DNA from: Zonotrichia leucophrys gambelii
Lineage: Eukaryota; Chordata; Aves; Passeriformes; Passerellidae
DNA length: 64,000 nucleotides
Direction of reading: 5' to 3'
NCBI RefSeq assembly: GCF_028769735.1
Contig: NC_088176.1
Coordinates: forward strand, 20,397,501 to 20,461,500
Shown: positions 48,509 to 62,924 of the stretch, piece by piece
How positions within the stretch are numbered: position 1 is the first letter of the stretch
How the letters are laid out: each line of letters opens with the position of its first letter
Notes under the pieces: model-generated
The model's database searches: none
What the model was told of the DNA's origin: nothing
What the model saw: only the letters and a program-made list of their open reading frames with translations
Position numbers and translations under genes: made by a program

Positions 48509-51500
48509 TATCTGTACATGTGATCAGATTTCTGTATGCCTAACAAAACACAGATGCTGTTCCACATCCTTTCCACAAGAAATGGATACAGCACACAAGC
48601 AGAAGTATTATCCAAATTTTACACAAACAGAAGTGAAGCAGCAATGAGTGAACTACCAAAGTTCACATGAAAAGCAGAGCAAGAGGCCTAGATTTAATTT
48701 TCTAATCACAGTTACAAGCTCATTAACCACAAAACAATGCTCCTCTCCCCTCCCTTATCACCAAATAACACACACGTGTAACGCCTGCACCAACGCTCAT
48801 TCACAGAACCAGTGGTGCTTGAACAACATGCAACAATTCTCCAAAAGAAAGCAGGAGATATTTTCTTTCTTCACCATCCTGCATTTAGGAAGCCAATATC
48901 ACTATTTTCATTCTTCCTTCTTCTCCTAAGTTCATGCCAGTTCATACTAAAGGCCTGCACAACAGGGTTTAAGCAAACAGCTCATCCCACAACTGAAGGA
49001 AACGAGGAACTCTGTCACTGCAGTTCACCTCCAGCAGCTGGTTGTTAAATCAGAACTAAAAAATTGCTTTAGTTTCTTCACTCTTAAAACTACAGTATGA
49101 TGGAGTGCTACATTACAACAGTTGAAAATAGAAAAATCACGCCTTAAGTTAGAGTGCAGACTTTAAGAAACAAAGGAGTCACTGAAAAAAAAGCAAGCTG
49201 GCCACAGACATTTTCATCTACACTTGAAAAAAAGCATGCAAAACCAGCTAAGAGTGTATCAGAAGTGAGTATGTGTTTTTATTAAGAAAATCAGAAATGC
49301 TGCAGGAAATGATGGAAAAGCAAAGAGCTAAACAGAAGCTAGGTTAGAAAGGGACATCTCCCCAGAGCCTTAACAAATCCATCACAAGACCCTAGGGAGA
49401 TGTTAAAAAACAAGGGGCTTTTGTAGCATTTTTAATATTCCTTCATGTGACACAGTGCATATATTTACCAAGAAGAGTAAGGCAGTATGCAGAAACTAAA
49501 ATACAATTGCATACTGAAAAAAGTTCAGGAGACACAACAGCATTTGATCAGATACACAAAGGCAACCACAGAAGGGTACAAATGATGTGAGAAAAACTGA
49601 TAAGGGTAAATTTCAAAGAACAGGGAAGAAACCACAGAGAAAGAGCTGGCAGAAAACATCACACAGGTTACACTTGCAGCTTAGTGAAAAGCCTAATGCA
49701 GCATTGGAGCAAAGCACAATCTGCAACAAGCAAGCAAAAGAGTCAAGTACCAGTATGCATGGTGGGCACACAGGAAAAACATATAACTGGGTACTTCTAT
49801 GACCTATTTTGTTCACTTCATATTAATGGTATCTTTCTAATCACTTTATGTTTGTATCCAGGCAACAGGATCAACCATGCATGTAACAGATCATGATACT
49901 ATTATAATATATCTGTAAGCTGGGGCAGATGACAAATTTTTACAGAGGCAGTGAAGAATTCCAGGCCTCATTTCCCCACCAATTAGAAAAAACCTGCCCC
50001 CAAATCCAAAAAGCATCCTACTCACCCCCCAGATCATACACTCTGCTGCAATACAGCAGCAAACTACTCCCATCACGTGAATTGTCATGCAATGAGCACA
50101 AGTTCCACTTCCATTATGGAATATAATTACTTGCAGAGGATGGAAAAGTATCAGTAAAAGTTAGCAAGAAATAGGTAATTGAGACAATTCATGAACTCAA
50201 CCTGCTCTCCAGCACATCTGCAGAATCCTGAGGAAAAGGAGGAGGACCATGGCCAGATGAACTTTGTTACTGCCATGAACCTGATCTGCTGTCCAGCCTT
50301 CTCACCTTTAAGTGAAATATTACAGTTCTTGTCCTCATACTGTATCTCTTACAGAGCTTTCAAACTTGCAACATCAGAATGATTTACAGAAGACTCCTCC
50401 CAGTAAAGATAGGTAATGTGTGTGAACAGTTAAAGGCAATGGGATTTTCCTGCTCATGGCAGAAAGAGTAACACACCGACCTCTGCTAAATACAGTATCC
50501 ATCCCCTCTCTCCAAAAGAAACGCCTGTATGCTATTAATACCACAAGATGAAACTCAGCTGTATAAATAAAACCCCTCATTTCAGCTAAGTCTTCGTCAT
50601 CTCTCTGGCATCCACCACTGTCTCTTCACAACAAAACTCTCAGGAGGACCTACAGTGCAGGGAGTTTTTTTTCTGGACAGGAATGCAAGCCTAGTTTTAT
50701 TATCTCCTCTTGGCAACTTAACATTTATGAACAATTAGGTTGGAATTCAGGAAAAAAAAACACATCAAAGCCCAAAGTTCTGTAGGAAGTACTCGAGTAT
50801 TTGCAAATCAGCATGGTTTAAAATGGAAACACACTGTCTGGAAGTCAAGGGGACCCTGCACGCTCTTTCAAGAGACTCTCTGACATGCTGGATGACCTCA
50901 AGTACATCACTTATCTTTCCCATATTAAAAAATATCTCCTCAAATGACCTTGCTAGGTAGCTCACTTTGAGAATTAAAAAATAAATACACTGTAAATCCT
51001 CCTATTATTATTACTGCTGTTACTATGGGGGCTGGAACTGTCGTCAGCGAGCAGGCAGGACATAATTTAATTTTCTTTAAATATTTATTATGCGACAGCA
51101 TAGCCATCTGTTTAACATTCACTATATTTAGTTTCTGTCTTAAAAAACAGAAGGAAAGAAAATACCAGATTTTGACTTTCACTTCCACATATCCTTTCCA
51201 GCCACATATGCACTAATACATGGCCAGTATCCTTTCAACTGTAGTATCCAAAAAATTGCAGGAAAGCAAAAAGAACTTCAAGTTTGGATGAAAACAATTC
51301 CAACTACAAATTTATTCTCCAAGATAAAAAAAAAATCTCTAGTTTTAGCAGTATATATTTTGACTTCAGCATTGAGAAGGCAAAACAGGATATGAAGGAA
51401 AACAGTGGGACAAGAAGACATAGATGGCAATAAAGCACTGTGCAGAGTATGCTACAAGAGGAGAGACATAAAATATCACATACCTATACAAAATAGTAAC

Positions 51501-53319
51501 TTCTCAATAGCATTAGTTTCTCTTCAGTGAATTATAATAAAAAACATCATTCTTAAGTAACAGCTGTTACACAAAGGTGCCTTTGGCATCAAAATGTATT
51601 CTGTTTGGACCCTTCTATGAAAAGCCTTCTCTTTTCCCTGTTTGCACTGTGTACTTCCAGCAGTCTGCACACAAAAATCTTTTAACATGTCAAACCACTG
51701 GGACTTTGAAGTAATACAAGTCAAGGAGGTAGAAAAGAATCTAAATTAATCAACACACACTGAATAAATTTTTAAGTAAGGAAAACTAAAAACTAGAAAA
51801 CATCAGTTAAAATGCACTCATCCATTTTATGCTTTCCCACTGCTGTATCTACTATTCCAAGGCTGAGACCATGACCCCCTCCCAGCACACCTCAGCTCCT
51901 GGCATCAGCACACCTTACCAAGCCACTCCTGCTCCACCACTGCAATTCCAATATACAGAGCTCAGCCCTTACTGGGAGTATGCCCTAATTTTCCAGGGCT
52001 ATTTATAAACTATGATAGCACATCAGGACAGTCAGGCCTGTCTGAGAGGCCAGTATCTGACATCACAACAAATTGGTACAGAGCTCAGGCCAAGAAACTC
52101 CAGCATATTGGTGAAAAAGCATAAGCCAGACACACAAATGCAAAAAGATGCCCAAAAATTTGATGCCTGTATTGTTTTAAACAGCTTATTTTCAGATCTT
52201 CTATTGCTGACAACAGAAGCAACATATTCCTGTTTTTATACAGCCAGAAGATAACATGCTAAAATGGTGGTACACTGGTGTCATTAATTTACTGGCACTT
52301 GATGACTGAATGGATAACAAACAACTCCCATATACAGTACCAATAATTTGACCTTCAACTACTGACCTTCTGTTCATAAACTGTAGTTTCCAGATATATG
52401 AAGCAAATTATTTTTTTAAACTGTGTGTAATAAACCAGTAAACATCTGAACATTACCTTTTTACCCAAAAAAAACTAAAACAAAGAGAAGCCTAATCATT
52501 TAGGAGTGGTAGCAACTGCTTTGGAAATACTTTTGTGTTTGAGACCAGCACAGAAGCCCACTTCCAAGTCACACTCCTGTGGAGCAAGGGTTGAGCACTG
52601 GCACAGGCCTTTAACCTCTCCTCAGTTTCGCAACAAGGACAAAGGTTTAGGCAAACACAACAGCACACAGACTTTGGTCTAAAATGAGCTAACTCTGGGC
52701 TTGGTTTAAATGGAACATGGTGGGAGAAGAAGCTGAAGATGTGCCATTGCCCGATCCATCCAAATAACAACTAGTTATAGTTGTATTCTATGTTGTAGTT
52801 CTTGAGCATATCACAAAAAAGGGGGAAAACTGCCCCCCCCCCAACTGCATTTTTCCTCCATCCTGTCAAAACTCAGTGTTTATTTTTAGTGTTAATCTGC
52901 AATGCAGAATACATTTCTATCAAATATTTTATCACCAGTGTAATAATCTGAATTTAACGCCTTGTTTTTAATGGGATATTTGTAATTGCTTTCTGACTGA
53001 CAAGAATCATAGCTACTGAAAACACCTGAAAAATACAGGACATAAGAAACTCATTCTGAATTTGGCCTACAACTTGTTCACTTCAGTTCCTACAACCTGT
53101 ACTGTCCAGCTCCAGGTATTTCAAAGACAACAGAAGAAAGCCTTAAAGACAAATTTGCAGAATAGGAATAAGGAAAAGTAGTCCTTCTTATTATTGTTTA
53201 TACTTATGGATATCTTGAGCTCAAGGAAGCTGTCTAGAAGACCTTAGTGTTTTAATTTGCAGGATTTGTCCATTTAACTGACACATAAATATCAGATTAC
53301 TTTTGACCCTACACATTTT
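48509..53319. other. Unique AT-rich non-coding sequence
   Basis: No gene, RNA or interspersed repeat recognised. A run of ten C residues lies at 52833-52842. Open frames are under about 95 codons. Confidence 0.5.
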
Positions 53320-53455
53320 TAACCTCAATGATGTACTGTAGCAATACATTCCACACATTAATTTGTGTACTGAGTGGAATACATTTCCTTTGGCCAGAAA
53401 TGAATTTGTTATTTCCCAGTATAACTGACAATTTCCTTTTGTGATGACAGCAAGG
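53320..53455 (-). mobile_element. Ancient CR1-like LINE remnant, minus strand
   Basis: The plus strand resembles the antisense 3' region of old CR1 elements. Blocks are GCAATACATTCCACACATTA, then ATTTGTGTACTGAGTGGAAT, ACATTTCCTTTGG and TGAATTTGTTATTTCCCAGT. These correspond to the conserved motif 'attccacagattaattatg...tgtgtgaa...atttccttt' known from reptile CR1s. Highly decayed; limits are approximate. Confidence 0.5.
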
Positions 53456-56400
53456 TATCTCTAACTAAGCCACTACTTCAAACAAAAAATTGTCAATATC
53501 CCTTTTACAAGATCTTTTTTACAGAGAAACAATTTCACAAATAGAAATGACTCTGCAATCACAGTAATTCATAAAGATGCTGCAATCAGTAGGAAAGATA
53601 CTGACAATGCAGGCACTGCACATTCTCTGCCTGTGTTTCTAAACAGCAGGATTACCCTTTACGTGCCCCTGCACTAAGGCTTGAAGGGCAGAGCACAGAG
53701 CACCTTCCTCACAGCTCAACACCCAGGCCTAGGAACAACAGGACCAGCAATACCATTATCACAAGGAATGATGATAAATACAAAGCTTTCTGAGCATGGC
53801 AGCACAGCTGTGGTGTACCAGAAAGATTCATGCCTCCCTTGGTGGTTGGAACAGCTGTATGAATTAGCTATTCGCTGGAGTGCTGCTCTTTTGAACTTGC
53901 CTTTATATACGATTCCTACCTGCAGAATGTCAAGCTTGAAGCAGCTGGTGTCCTCGTGATGCTGTTTTATAAAAATCTGAGGTAGCACATACAAAAAACC
54001 ACAACAACAACAGCAACATACAAAAAAGCCTAACAACAGATAAAAATTCAGATTACTCAACTAAGTGACAGAAAGAAAGAAATACAACGAACAACCCACT
54101 TGAGATTCCAATGTAGTAATTTGATCTCTTCATCTACCATAAGCTATTAGGACAGCTAAATAAAGCATTTTCTTATACTTTTCACTGTCATTAACTGGAT
54201 CTCCTGTCCTGATCTGGCCAGAACTACTTAGAGCAGCAAAACCAAACCTCAGCAGTGTGCTGGCTGGCTTCCTCTGCATCACCTGAAAACCTGGACAGGA
54301 GCCACGTGACCCTCTCTCCCATTAAAAAGCCTCACATAGCCATTAATTCATCTCTTGCAATTAATGGTGTCCCTGAAATAGATTAAATATCTTGCTATCC
54401 ATCTTCAAAGGTACTTTTACTTGATTTCAGCTTTTCTTGTATTGACAATTCGAAAACATGGATGGATATCTAAGTACTGCTAAAGAGATCTAGTATTAGC
54501 TCCCTGATGTTAGCCATCAGGGTTTTACTTAGGTCAAATAATCTCTCCATTTATTAGAAGAACAATTCCAGATGATTCAACAGTTTTCAAAATACTAAAG
54601 GATGTCTCTGATAGGCCTAATGATGAGATCACTCATACTGTTGGATTCCAAAAGGTCAATTAATACCAGAAGATACAAAACAACCCTCAATCTGTAGCTT
54701 TCTTCCTTACAGTAATTACAATAAAGCACATATAGATGGTAGAATTAAATGAGCACATTTGGAAAAATTAAAATTTTCCAATGTATTTTTATGATTCGTG
54801 CAAGTTAGAACTTGTTTTATTTAAGAGGGACATAACAAAGTTGCTCAAACAAAATAAATTCTGATATGTTCTATCTTATGTTTGTCCTCACCACCACCTT
54901 CTGAATGTGGTAGTGTACATCCATACACGTCTCTACGTGTGTCCCTCCTCCTGTTCACAATTCCCATATTAAAGCAAAATCCCGAATTACAAACTCCACT
55001 ACACAGCATCCCACTGCTATCACACAGGCTGAGCAACCATCTGATAAGCCACAGGGGTATCCTGAGCTAACCAGAAGTTACAGCAACTGTAGGTGGTTGT
55101 TCTCAGGGTAGAAGCACTTCAGAACTGAAGCAGCACTGCCAAGAGGTTTTTGGTATTCTCTGACAGCCATGTCTTCAGATTCAGAGACCCACATTCCATC
55201 CAGGGCGCAGGAAGATGCTGCAAAGCTTTGTATCTACTCCTGCTATCTGCATCTTAGTACTTCATCTTCCTTTCTCTCCAAAATCCATCCTTTCCATCTA
55301 ACCTGCTCACATTCCTCACGCCACACTTGCCTGTCCTCTCTGGTCATCTGTCAATTCCCTGTCCAACATTTCTCTTTTGGCAACTGAACTTTCCTGAGAT
55401 AAAGATTCTCTTTGAAAGCCCCACCGTGCAAAGCACTGCCCATGCAAAGGCACACAACAAACAGCTCTTCTACCCAGAAATAAACTCCTTTAGAAAACGT
55501 AGCTTTTTACTGAAACTGACTTTTGGGTCTCCTTCTGACAGCAGGTATCTTTCTCCAAAGCAACACAGCAGAATGGCCAATATCTGTAAACTACCTTAGA
55601 TCTCAAAGTAACGGAAGAAAAACATCACAGTCAACTCCTGAAACAGTGCAATGGGGAAGCACTCTTACAGAAACTGCCACGTCAGGTATCACAGCTGGGT
55701 GGCAACTGCTTTGTAATCCCTGGAACAGGGCCCTCCAGCCCCAGAACCATGCAGAAAAACAGCAGCTGGCACACAAAGATCAGAAATGTCAATAATGATT
55801 AAAATTACATTTCAATGTCAAAATTTTAAAGCCATATGAAATTTTTGGACTGCTGGACCTTGGGGAAAAAGAAGCAAAGCTGGTTTTCCAAAAAGGTTTC
55901 TGATCTCCTGGAAAGTACAAATTGGTAATGCTGTAAAAGCCAACATCACAGCAAGAATGAAGTCTGCCTACTGCAGGTGCTCTCAGCCTCACCAGACACA
56001 GCCCCCCCTTTTCTTACAAACCATCTGAGTGCAAATGCTCAGGAAGAACAGGACTTCACTCCAATTCCTAACAGGGTGACACGCTTCACTGGAGTTAGAA
56101 GTAGATGAATATGGTAGAGATAATCTTATGACTGCCTGGCTCTTGGAAGGGCCAGGGGGCTCTGATGAATGCATTTATTGCTGTAATCTTGAGCCAAATG
56201 CCTAAGGGTGACTGCTACATCAAATCCTCTAAAGCCTGAGAAAACAGATAATCCATTGTTTAAAGATTTTAACTAAAAAAGACCAAGGTTGCAAAGCCTC
56301 AGGCAGAAAGAACAATGAAACACTAGACAGGAGAACACTTTGCATTAGTTTGCTGCCCACATACTGCTGTGCTTTGCACATTATACAAGAAATAGCAGCA

Positions 56401-58157
56401 ACTGGACCTTTATATTAAGAAAGAGCTTTTACTGAAGAAGGAAAAGAAAGGGGATTCCTCTGCCCAGTCTTATAGCTACCTGCTCCCAGATGCACTATAC
56501 ACCAAAGGTTTTAAGCCCTAGCAGTGATTAGTTATGCCAAATACGAGCCACATTATACAGGCACAGAATTTTTACAGCACTTGGCACTGCCAATGAATAA
56601 AAGACCTCAAGCTGAATATTTAATATTGTACCACTCAAAAAAGTCAGTAGTCATGTACAACTTCTGCAGCTAGTACATTTAAAGCATGACTATGCTGGGC
56701 TAGCAGTGTAATGGGAATGCTGACCTCATGCAAGAAGCTTAGCAAGCCAAAAAAATGCATTGTGTGACTTGCTCCCCAGGAGAGAGACAATATATCTGAG
56801 CAACTGTAACAGGGGAAAAAGTATTGCACTCACTGCTCTCAAGGACCGCTTCCTAGAATTTGTCATTTCCAAACCCAATAATAATTAACCAACATTTCTA
56901 AGAATTTTTGTGTGACACTTTCTCATCACAGTTTAAGATGATCTTGGGTGACAGCGATAGGACAAAGAATGCTCTGCACCAGTATTACCAACTCAAAGTT
57001 AGATTCTTATCAGTATTAGTCAAAGCTCATTCCTCCTTTTTTCCCGTATTCCACACTGATTTCTGCAGTCTCAGTGAAGCCAGCCTTACAAGCAGAAAAG
57101 AGGGATAAGAAGTCTCCTCACATTCACAGGATGAATTTCCCTGCAGTAGCCAGCTTGTGCCCATAACTTTACATGAAAAAACCCTGCCAACCCACATTTC
57201 TTCCTGCATCTCTTTTCTTTTCTTTTCCTTCAAGACAGATGGAATCAAGCTAGGTAAGATTTTCTAAAAAGTATTACCTAAGGATAATTAATTTTATGAA
57301 ATTGAAATTTTAAGACGAGTGTTATATCCTGATGTCTGTGCATAAAAGGTTTCAATACCTCATTTGGCTGAGAGCTCTCTCATGTTATTCTGGCTACCAT
57401 GAAAGTCCTGGCATTTGTGTTCACAGGCATTGCAACCACTTCCCCAGCTCTGTCAGCAGTTTCACAGCTCCACTGGAAGACACCGTGGTTAAAGGTCATG
57501 ACTGCAAATGAGGATGGAACTGCACAGAGCCCCAGGAAAAGTTGGAGTGTCCCAGCAGAGAGCAGCCAGCAGAGACTGTGTAACACCAGAGCCAAAGAGC
57601 TGTGAACACACAACAAAACAAGCAGCACACTCAACACTCCTTCTCAAGCTCAGTGTTACCCATCCCATCCCAGAAGATCAAGCATGAGGTTTCTAAATCA
57701 CTAACTCATGAAAATCAAATAACATCTGTATCCCCACCAAATGCTCTCTCCAGATAAAGCCTAATGACAGGGAAAATCAGAATCTTGCATTTGTGGTTTA
57801 CACCCTAGAGCTGTATGAAGACATGTTTGGCTGTATTTTTATTCTTTCTTCATTTTTAGAAGTACTCAGTGTACTTTAAGACCAGAGTTTACAGACATAC
57901 CCTTCAAGAAAAGCCTGGCTTCCAGTGCAGACACTGGCTCAGTTTCCACTGCCCTGTCTCCCAGCACTGCCTGGAGCTGATCTTCACCCTTGCACAGGAT
58001 GCATTTCAGAAAGATATAATTGCAGGAAGGGGAAGGGGCCTGAGCACTCCCAACAATTTCAGTCCTCAAAGATCTGTCCAGAACAGTGTCATGGGACAAA
58101 CTGTCTGTGCAAGGGTGCTAGAAAAAACTGTTGAGGAAAACACAGAAACATTGCTAT
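53456..58157. other. Unique AT-rich non-coding sequence
   Basis: No gene or repeat recognised apart from a short (TTTTC)n tract at 57211-57230. Open frames reach 124 codons but lack family resemblance. Confidence 0.5.
57211..57230. repeat. (TTTTC)n pyrimidine microsatellite
   Basis: Three to four TTTTC-type units in a pure pyrimidine run. Confidence 0.8.
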
Positions 58158-58206
58158 TGTTTGTTTGGTTTTTTCTTTGTTTGTTTTTGGTTGGTTTTTT
58201 TTTTTT
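58158..58206. repeat. T/G-rich low-complexity tract
   Basis: TTTG and TTGG units followed by a long T run. Same class as the tract at 5876-5930. Confidence 0.75.
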
Positions 58207-58366
58207 CCCCAACAAAATATGGAAAAAACCAAGCCCAAGATAATTCCATAGAAACATAACTAGTTTTCTGACATAACATGTCATGTTGTTCTGGTAAATT
58301 GCACAGGACCATAAAGATAATACAGCACTGTTCATCAGAGAAGCTGGGAAGTCTTGGAGTACATGC

Positions 58367-58382
58367 AAAAAAAAAAAAAAAA
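58367..58382 (+). repeat. Poly(A)16 tract
   Basis: Sixteen uninterrupted A residues. The upstream sequence does not resemble a retroposed gene or SINE, and no flanking duplication is visible. Confidence 0.85.
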
Positions 58383-61300
58383 GTGCAGAACATGTGAACT
58401 TAGTGCTCGTCTGTATCTTGACCAAAAAGACTACTTTGCTCTTCCTCAGGACCCACTTTCATCAGAAAGCACTATTGCTATTACTTCTTCAATCTTACCC
58501 CTTACAAGAAATCGGTGATATGAAAATTAATCCAGTGTCCAATTAGGGGTGGAGAAGAACAGGCAGCAATGAAGGACTGCAGCATGCAGCTTGGCTCTTA
58601 CCCTGCTGCTTGTTTCAGTTTCCCATGACCACTGTTAGTTAAGGCTAACCTAGATTTAAAACCTTTGCAGGACTGATGCAGAGAGAAGAAGCACAAGACT
58701 GCTCTTCAGCTTACACCATGTGAAACTGTACTGAAGTGACCATCTGGCATGTCTTTAGGTGGTCACTCCTCTCCCCCATCTTATCCTCAAGGTATCTGTG
58801 CTGTGCCCCTGCAAGAGCATTTGAGCCTGACTGGGTTTCTTACAGTAACATTTTCCCTTCTGGAGAATGATAATATAGCAAAAAAGGAGGTTTGTTTTGT
58901 TCTGTTATTTTAATTTCCACATGAATTTCCTGATCCTCCTTGCTGAGTTCTTGCACCAATACAGAGAAGCACCACTACAGGACTGGACTGCTTTCCTCAG
59001 CAGCAGCATCAGTTTAAATGCAACCAAGAGGAGTGTGTTCAAAGGGCATCCTCACCCTGTTTTCATTCAGCAACAGGAAAATGCTAGGACTAACATAAAA
59101 ATAATTATACCATAGCTCTACTGCATGCAAGAGTTAACAACCCCAGAGAAACCTTACGTTCAGCACCAACTGCAATTATGACAATCCCTGAACACCAGTT
59201 TGCTCTTAACCTGCCCACATACACAGTGCAAGACCAAAAAGAACTTTCAAGCTCTGCCTGCCACCACAGGCACTGTAGCACTGCGTGTGGTTAGTGAGGA
59301 ATTTGTATTTATAAGTAATGCTGGGAAAGGCAAACATAAATATTTTGTTTGAGGCAAAGCAAGTTTTCCTACAGAAAGCTTTGTGTTTATATGTTTATGT
59401 GGACGTGGGCCATGGAAACACACCCTGTTCCACGCACAGTTCCAGGATACTAAAATCTAGATGTGAGCACATGATAACAGCAGCTTTCATGGTAGCCCTG
59501 ACTCAGGAAAGCAGGCTCATTCACATCATGCTTTGATACAATAGGATCAGAAAAAAGACCAGATCAGAAAAAGGAGCATAAAGGAAGGATATGGATAGAA
59601 GTCTCCAGACAAAACTAAATCAGAAGACAGTGACAGATCTCTGCTTATGAGGAAGATGATTATGACTCAGCCAAAAGTAAGGCACATTCATTTCGAGCTT
59701 CAGTATCACCGAGTGAATCCAGAGCATCTAATTAAAAATAAAAATAATGAAATTACAAGTAACAAATTAAATACATTATTTGTAACCAAAATGGGGGACA
59801 GGGGAAAGCTGAATGTTTCAGAGCTGTTCTGAACAATAGATCAGACACGGAGACTAGCAATTTATGCCAGGCTTCAGTGCTGAAATGAATCTGCCTCCTC
59901 ACAACTGCTGGACTGGGCCAGGATCCCACCTCATCCCACTGAAAAAGCAGGTTTAACATTACAATAGTTCACATAGCTCTCCTGAAAGTGGATTCACACA
60001 GCTGGTGAAACAGGGAGCTGCAGCAGCCCTCACACACGGACACTCTGTGTTGATCAATGCAATGTCTACACTAGTTTCTGTCTGCTCTTTTTAATACCTC
60101 TACAGCCCTCAATAAATGGAGGACAAGCAGTGTTCCAGCAGTTAGGTGATGATGATTTCAGTTCTGTAGCTCCATTGCTGAGACAAAGGACACCACTTCA
60201 AAGACATCTCTCTACTTGAAACTGACCTACACACAGGTGATGTCCAGAAAAGAAACACAAACAAAACATGGGTGATGACAGATGCAAGATGATGGTATTT
60301 TAAGGGGTTAGACAAAACACCAAAATCTTCTCCCCTGAAATTTCTGCCTTTTATTAAACTGCACAAGAGTTCCCAGTCTTGCTGTGCTCCTTGTTCATTT
60401 TGGGCCATTAAATATTAAGAGGTATTCAACTTGCTGTGAAATTACATTATTCATCTCAGTCCTGTTGTGTGCCACTGTGCTGGGCCACTCCAAACCTGAC
60501 CTCACCATTTGGTCAAGGTTAAGCCTCCAGCAGTGCAAAACCCAGATTGTGCAGAGAAACTGCTCTCTTGACAGAAAAAGTCACTGGGCTGTACCTGACA
60601 TTTTGACATTCTCCTCACTTAGAGTCAACTACAATCTCTGCAGCTAGATTTTGAATTAAAGACCCATCCATGATTTGGTCTGATTTCTCAGGGACAGGAT
60701 GGCTGTCCAGGACCACACTAAGGTCCTGGTTACCACTTACAATGGAATCCTGGCTGTTGAACAACTTCATCTCAGAGGCATGGGCAAAGACAATCAATAG
60801 CAGCAGCACAAGCCCCAACAGTCAGCACTTGCAAAAGCTTTCAGAATAAAGTGTGAGTGTCACAGAATCCCCATGTAAGCATTAGCTTAAAAAGATAAAC
60901 GTACATAAAAAACATTCTAAATATCGAAAAGGTAGTTAGGATCAGAAGAGGCAAATTTACATAATTAATAGTGACAATATTAAAAATGCTGCACTGAAAA
61001 GCAGTCCAGAACTACAAGCAAGTTAGTTGTCACTCTGGAAGGTGTTCAACTCAGCTTCTGCTCAGATACTTATCCTGCTGACATTCTCTACATCTGGAGT
61101 GACACTCTCAGTTTTTAATATATTCAGTGGAAAAGCAAAAAAGAACTTCCAGCAAGTGATTCACCTCAATAAATGTGGACATCTACTTTAGGGTAGATTT
61201 GGAAATGAACAGTGCCCAAACATACCCTTAACATAAAGGGAACTTACAGTGCCCAGCTCAGTTGTGGACACTTGAGCTGTATTTACATGCTATATTTCCA

Positions 61301-62903
61301 CATGTAATCAGATGAGTCCAACTCTCATCATCCAAGAGAAGCTAGATCTGACTGTTTTAAAAGCCCGTTGTGATACAAAATTTTCCATTTACTCTAAAGC
61401 ACCAGTAAAGGCTGAAGGGCGCAAGCAAAGTCATTCAGTAAGAGGTTCTTAAAACAAAAATAGACATTTGTAAATGTTCTGTGGTTCTTCTAACCTTTCT
61501 GAAGTAAATCTCAAGTTTCTCTGCTCTTCTAAATTGAACTCTACTACTCACAATGTAGAACAGCTAAGGCCTATCATTCCACTATTTCCTTTGAGGAATT
61601 AATACCAAAGTGATTGAAAATGTGAGAGTTAAGATCTGTTGAAGAGCTCTAAAAACCCACGTGCAAGCTCTGATTTTACTTCAGAAGTACTGCCAAGCAA
61701 ATTAGCATTAATTAGAGACAAGCTTAAAGACCAATAAAATATTAGGCTAATGGAATCATCTGGAACCGTAAAACTAAATACGATCAAAGGAAAACAAGTT
61801 GCTCCATCAGCTAATCTAATGGTCCTGACACAACACAAACCACTCAGAGGTGTAATATTCTTGGAGAGCTCCTAACACAGGACTGAAGATGTAGGAGACT
61901 GGAGAAACAAAGGGAAGAGTAAGGACAGGGTTGTACGCTTTCAAAGAGACTGACCAGATGGCAGACCAGGACTGCAAAAAGCGATTAAATAGGGATAAAA
62001 TTGTCATTTTGCTGTCCCTCTTTACTCCTTCCCTCTTCCATCAGTTATGCCAACCCAGCTCCCAATCCAACAACTGAATATAGAGAAAAAACACACATCA
62101 ATAAATAAAATCAGCAGTGACCCCTGGCTCTGGAGAGGGCTACGACTTGCTGGTGTGCCATCTAACACGTGCAGCTTTATGACCTGCTCTCTCCCTGACC
62201 ATGGAAACCCTCCCTGAGGAGGCATCCTTCTCTTGTGAGGCTGTACTGGATGGGGAGGTAAGAGAGAAGGGGACAGACTCTGCTGTCTCTGGCTTTCCTG
62301 AGAATGCCCTGGACAATCTTTTCTACTAATGGAGATATTTCTAAAGGGGAAAAAAATAATTCAGAATAATGCACTGCAGTGTTGAGAGAAAACAGATCAG
62401 TACTAGTGCAGTACAACTGTATCCCACAGCCCCTCACTTCCATTCCACACTTAAATGTGACAAATTGCTGTAGATGTTAAGTGCAGAGTGAGACACCCAA
62501 AGCACAGGGATTACCGGCACCAGGACCAGCACAAGCCCTGTACACTGAGCAAAGGACAAAATCTATCTCTCCCTCTTCTACCTCCTTTGATTTTGGAGAA
62601 AAAAATATGAACGTTGGTATCTGACTGCTGTTACTTTTAATGCATAACTTCATAATTTGTATTTAATGATAAATATAAAGTTCACTTAACAGAAAGAAGA
62701 GGGCACTATCACAGACTAAGTTAAGGTGGTAACATTTCAGCCTGAGAAGAGCTGCAAGCACTGTTGATACTCCACATCTGCAACCCCAGCAGGAAGAATG
62801 GCTGTGGTTACACACAGCTACAAACACATTTGGAAGAGTCAGGTATCTCCAAACACCTTCTTGGTGTTGCTACTACATAAGCAAGTGCTGCAAGAAGCTG
62901 TCC
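58383..62903. other. Unique AT-rich non-coding sequence
   Basis: No gene or repeat recognised. Open frames are short (under 90 codons). Confidence 0.5.
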
Positions 62904-62924
62904 TTTTTTTTTTTTTTTTTTTTT
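62904..62924. repeat. Poly(T)21 tract
   Basis: Twenty-one consecutive T residues, the longest homopolymer in the window, followed by AATTTTCC. A minus-strand poly(A) tail of a retroposed sequence is possible, but the sequence downstream on the plus strand (the would-be body) is not recognised. Confidence 0.85.
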
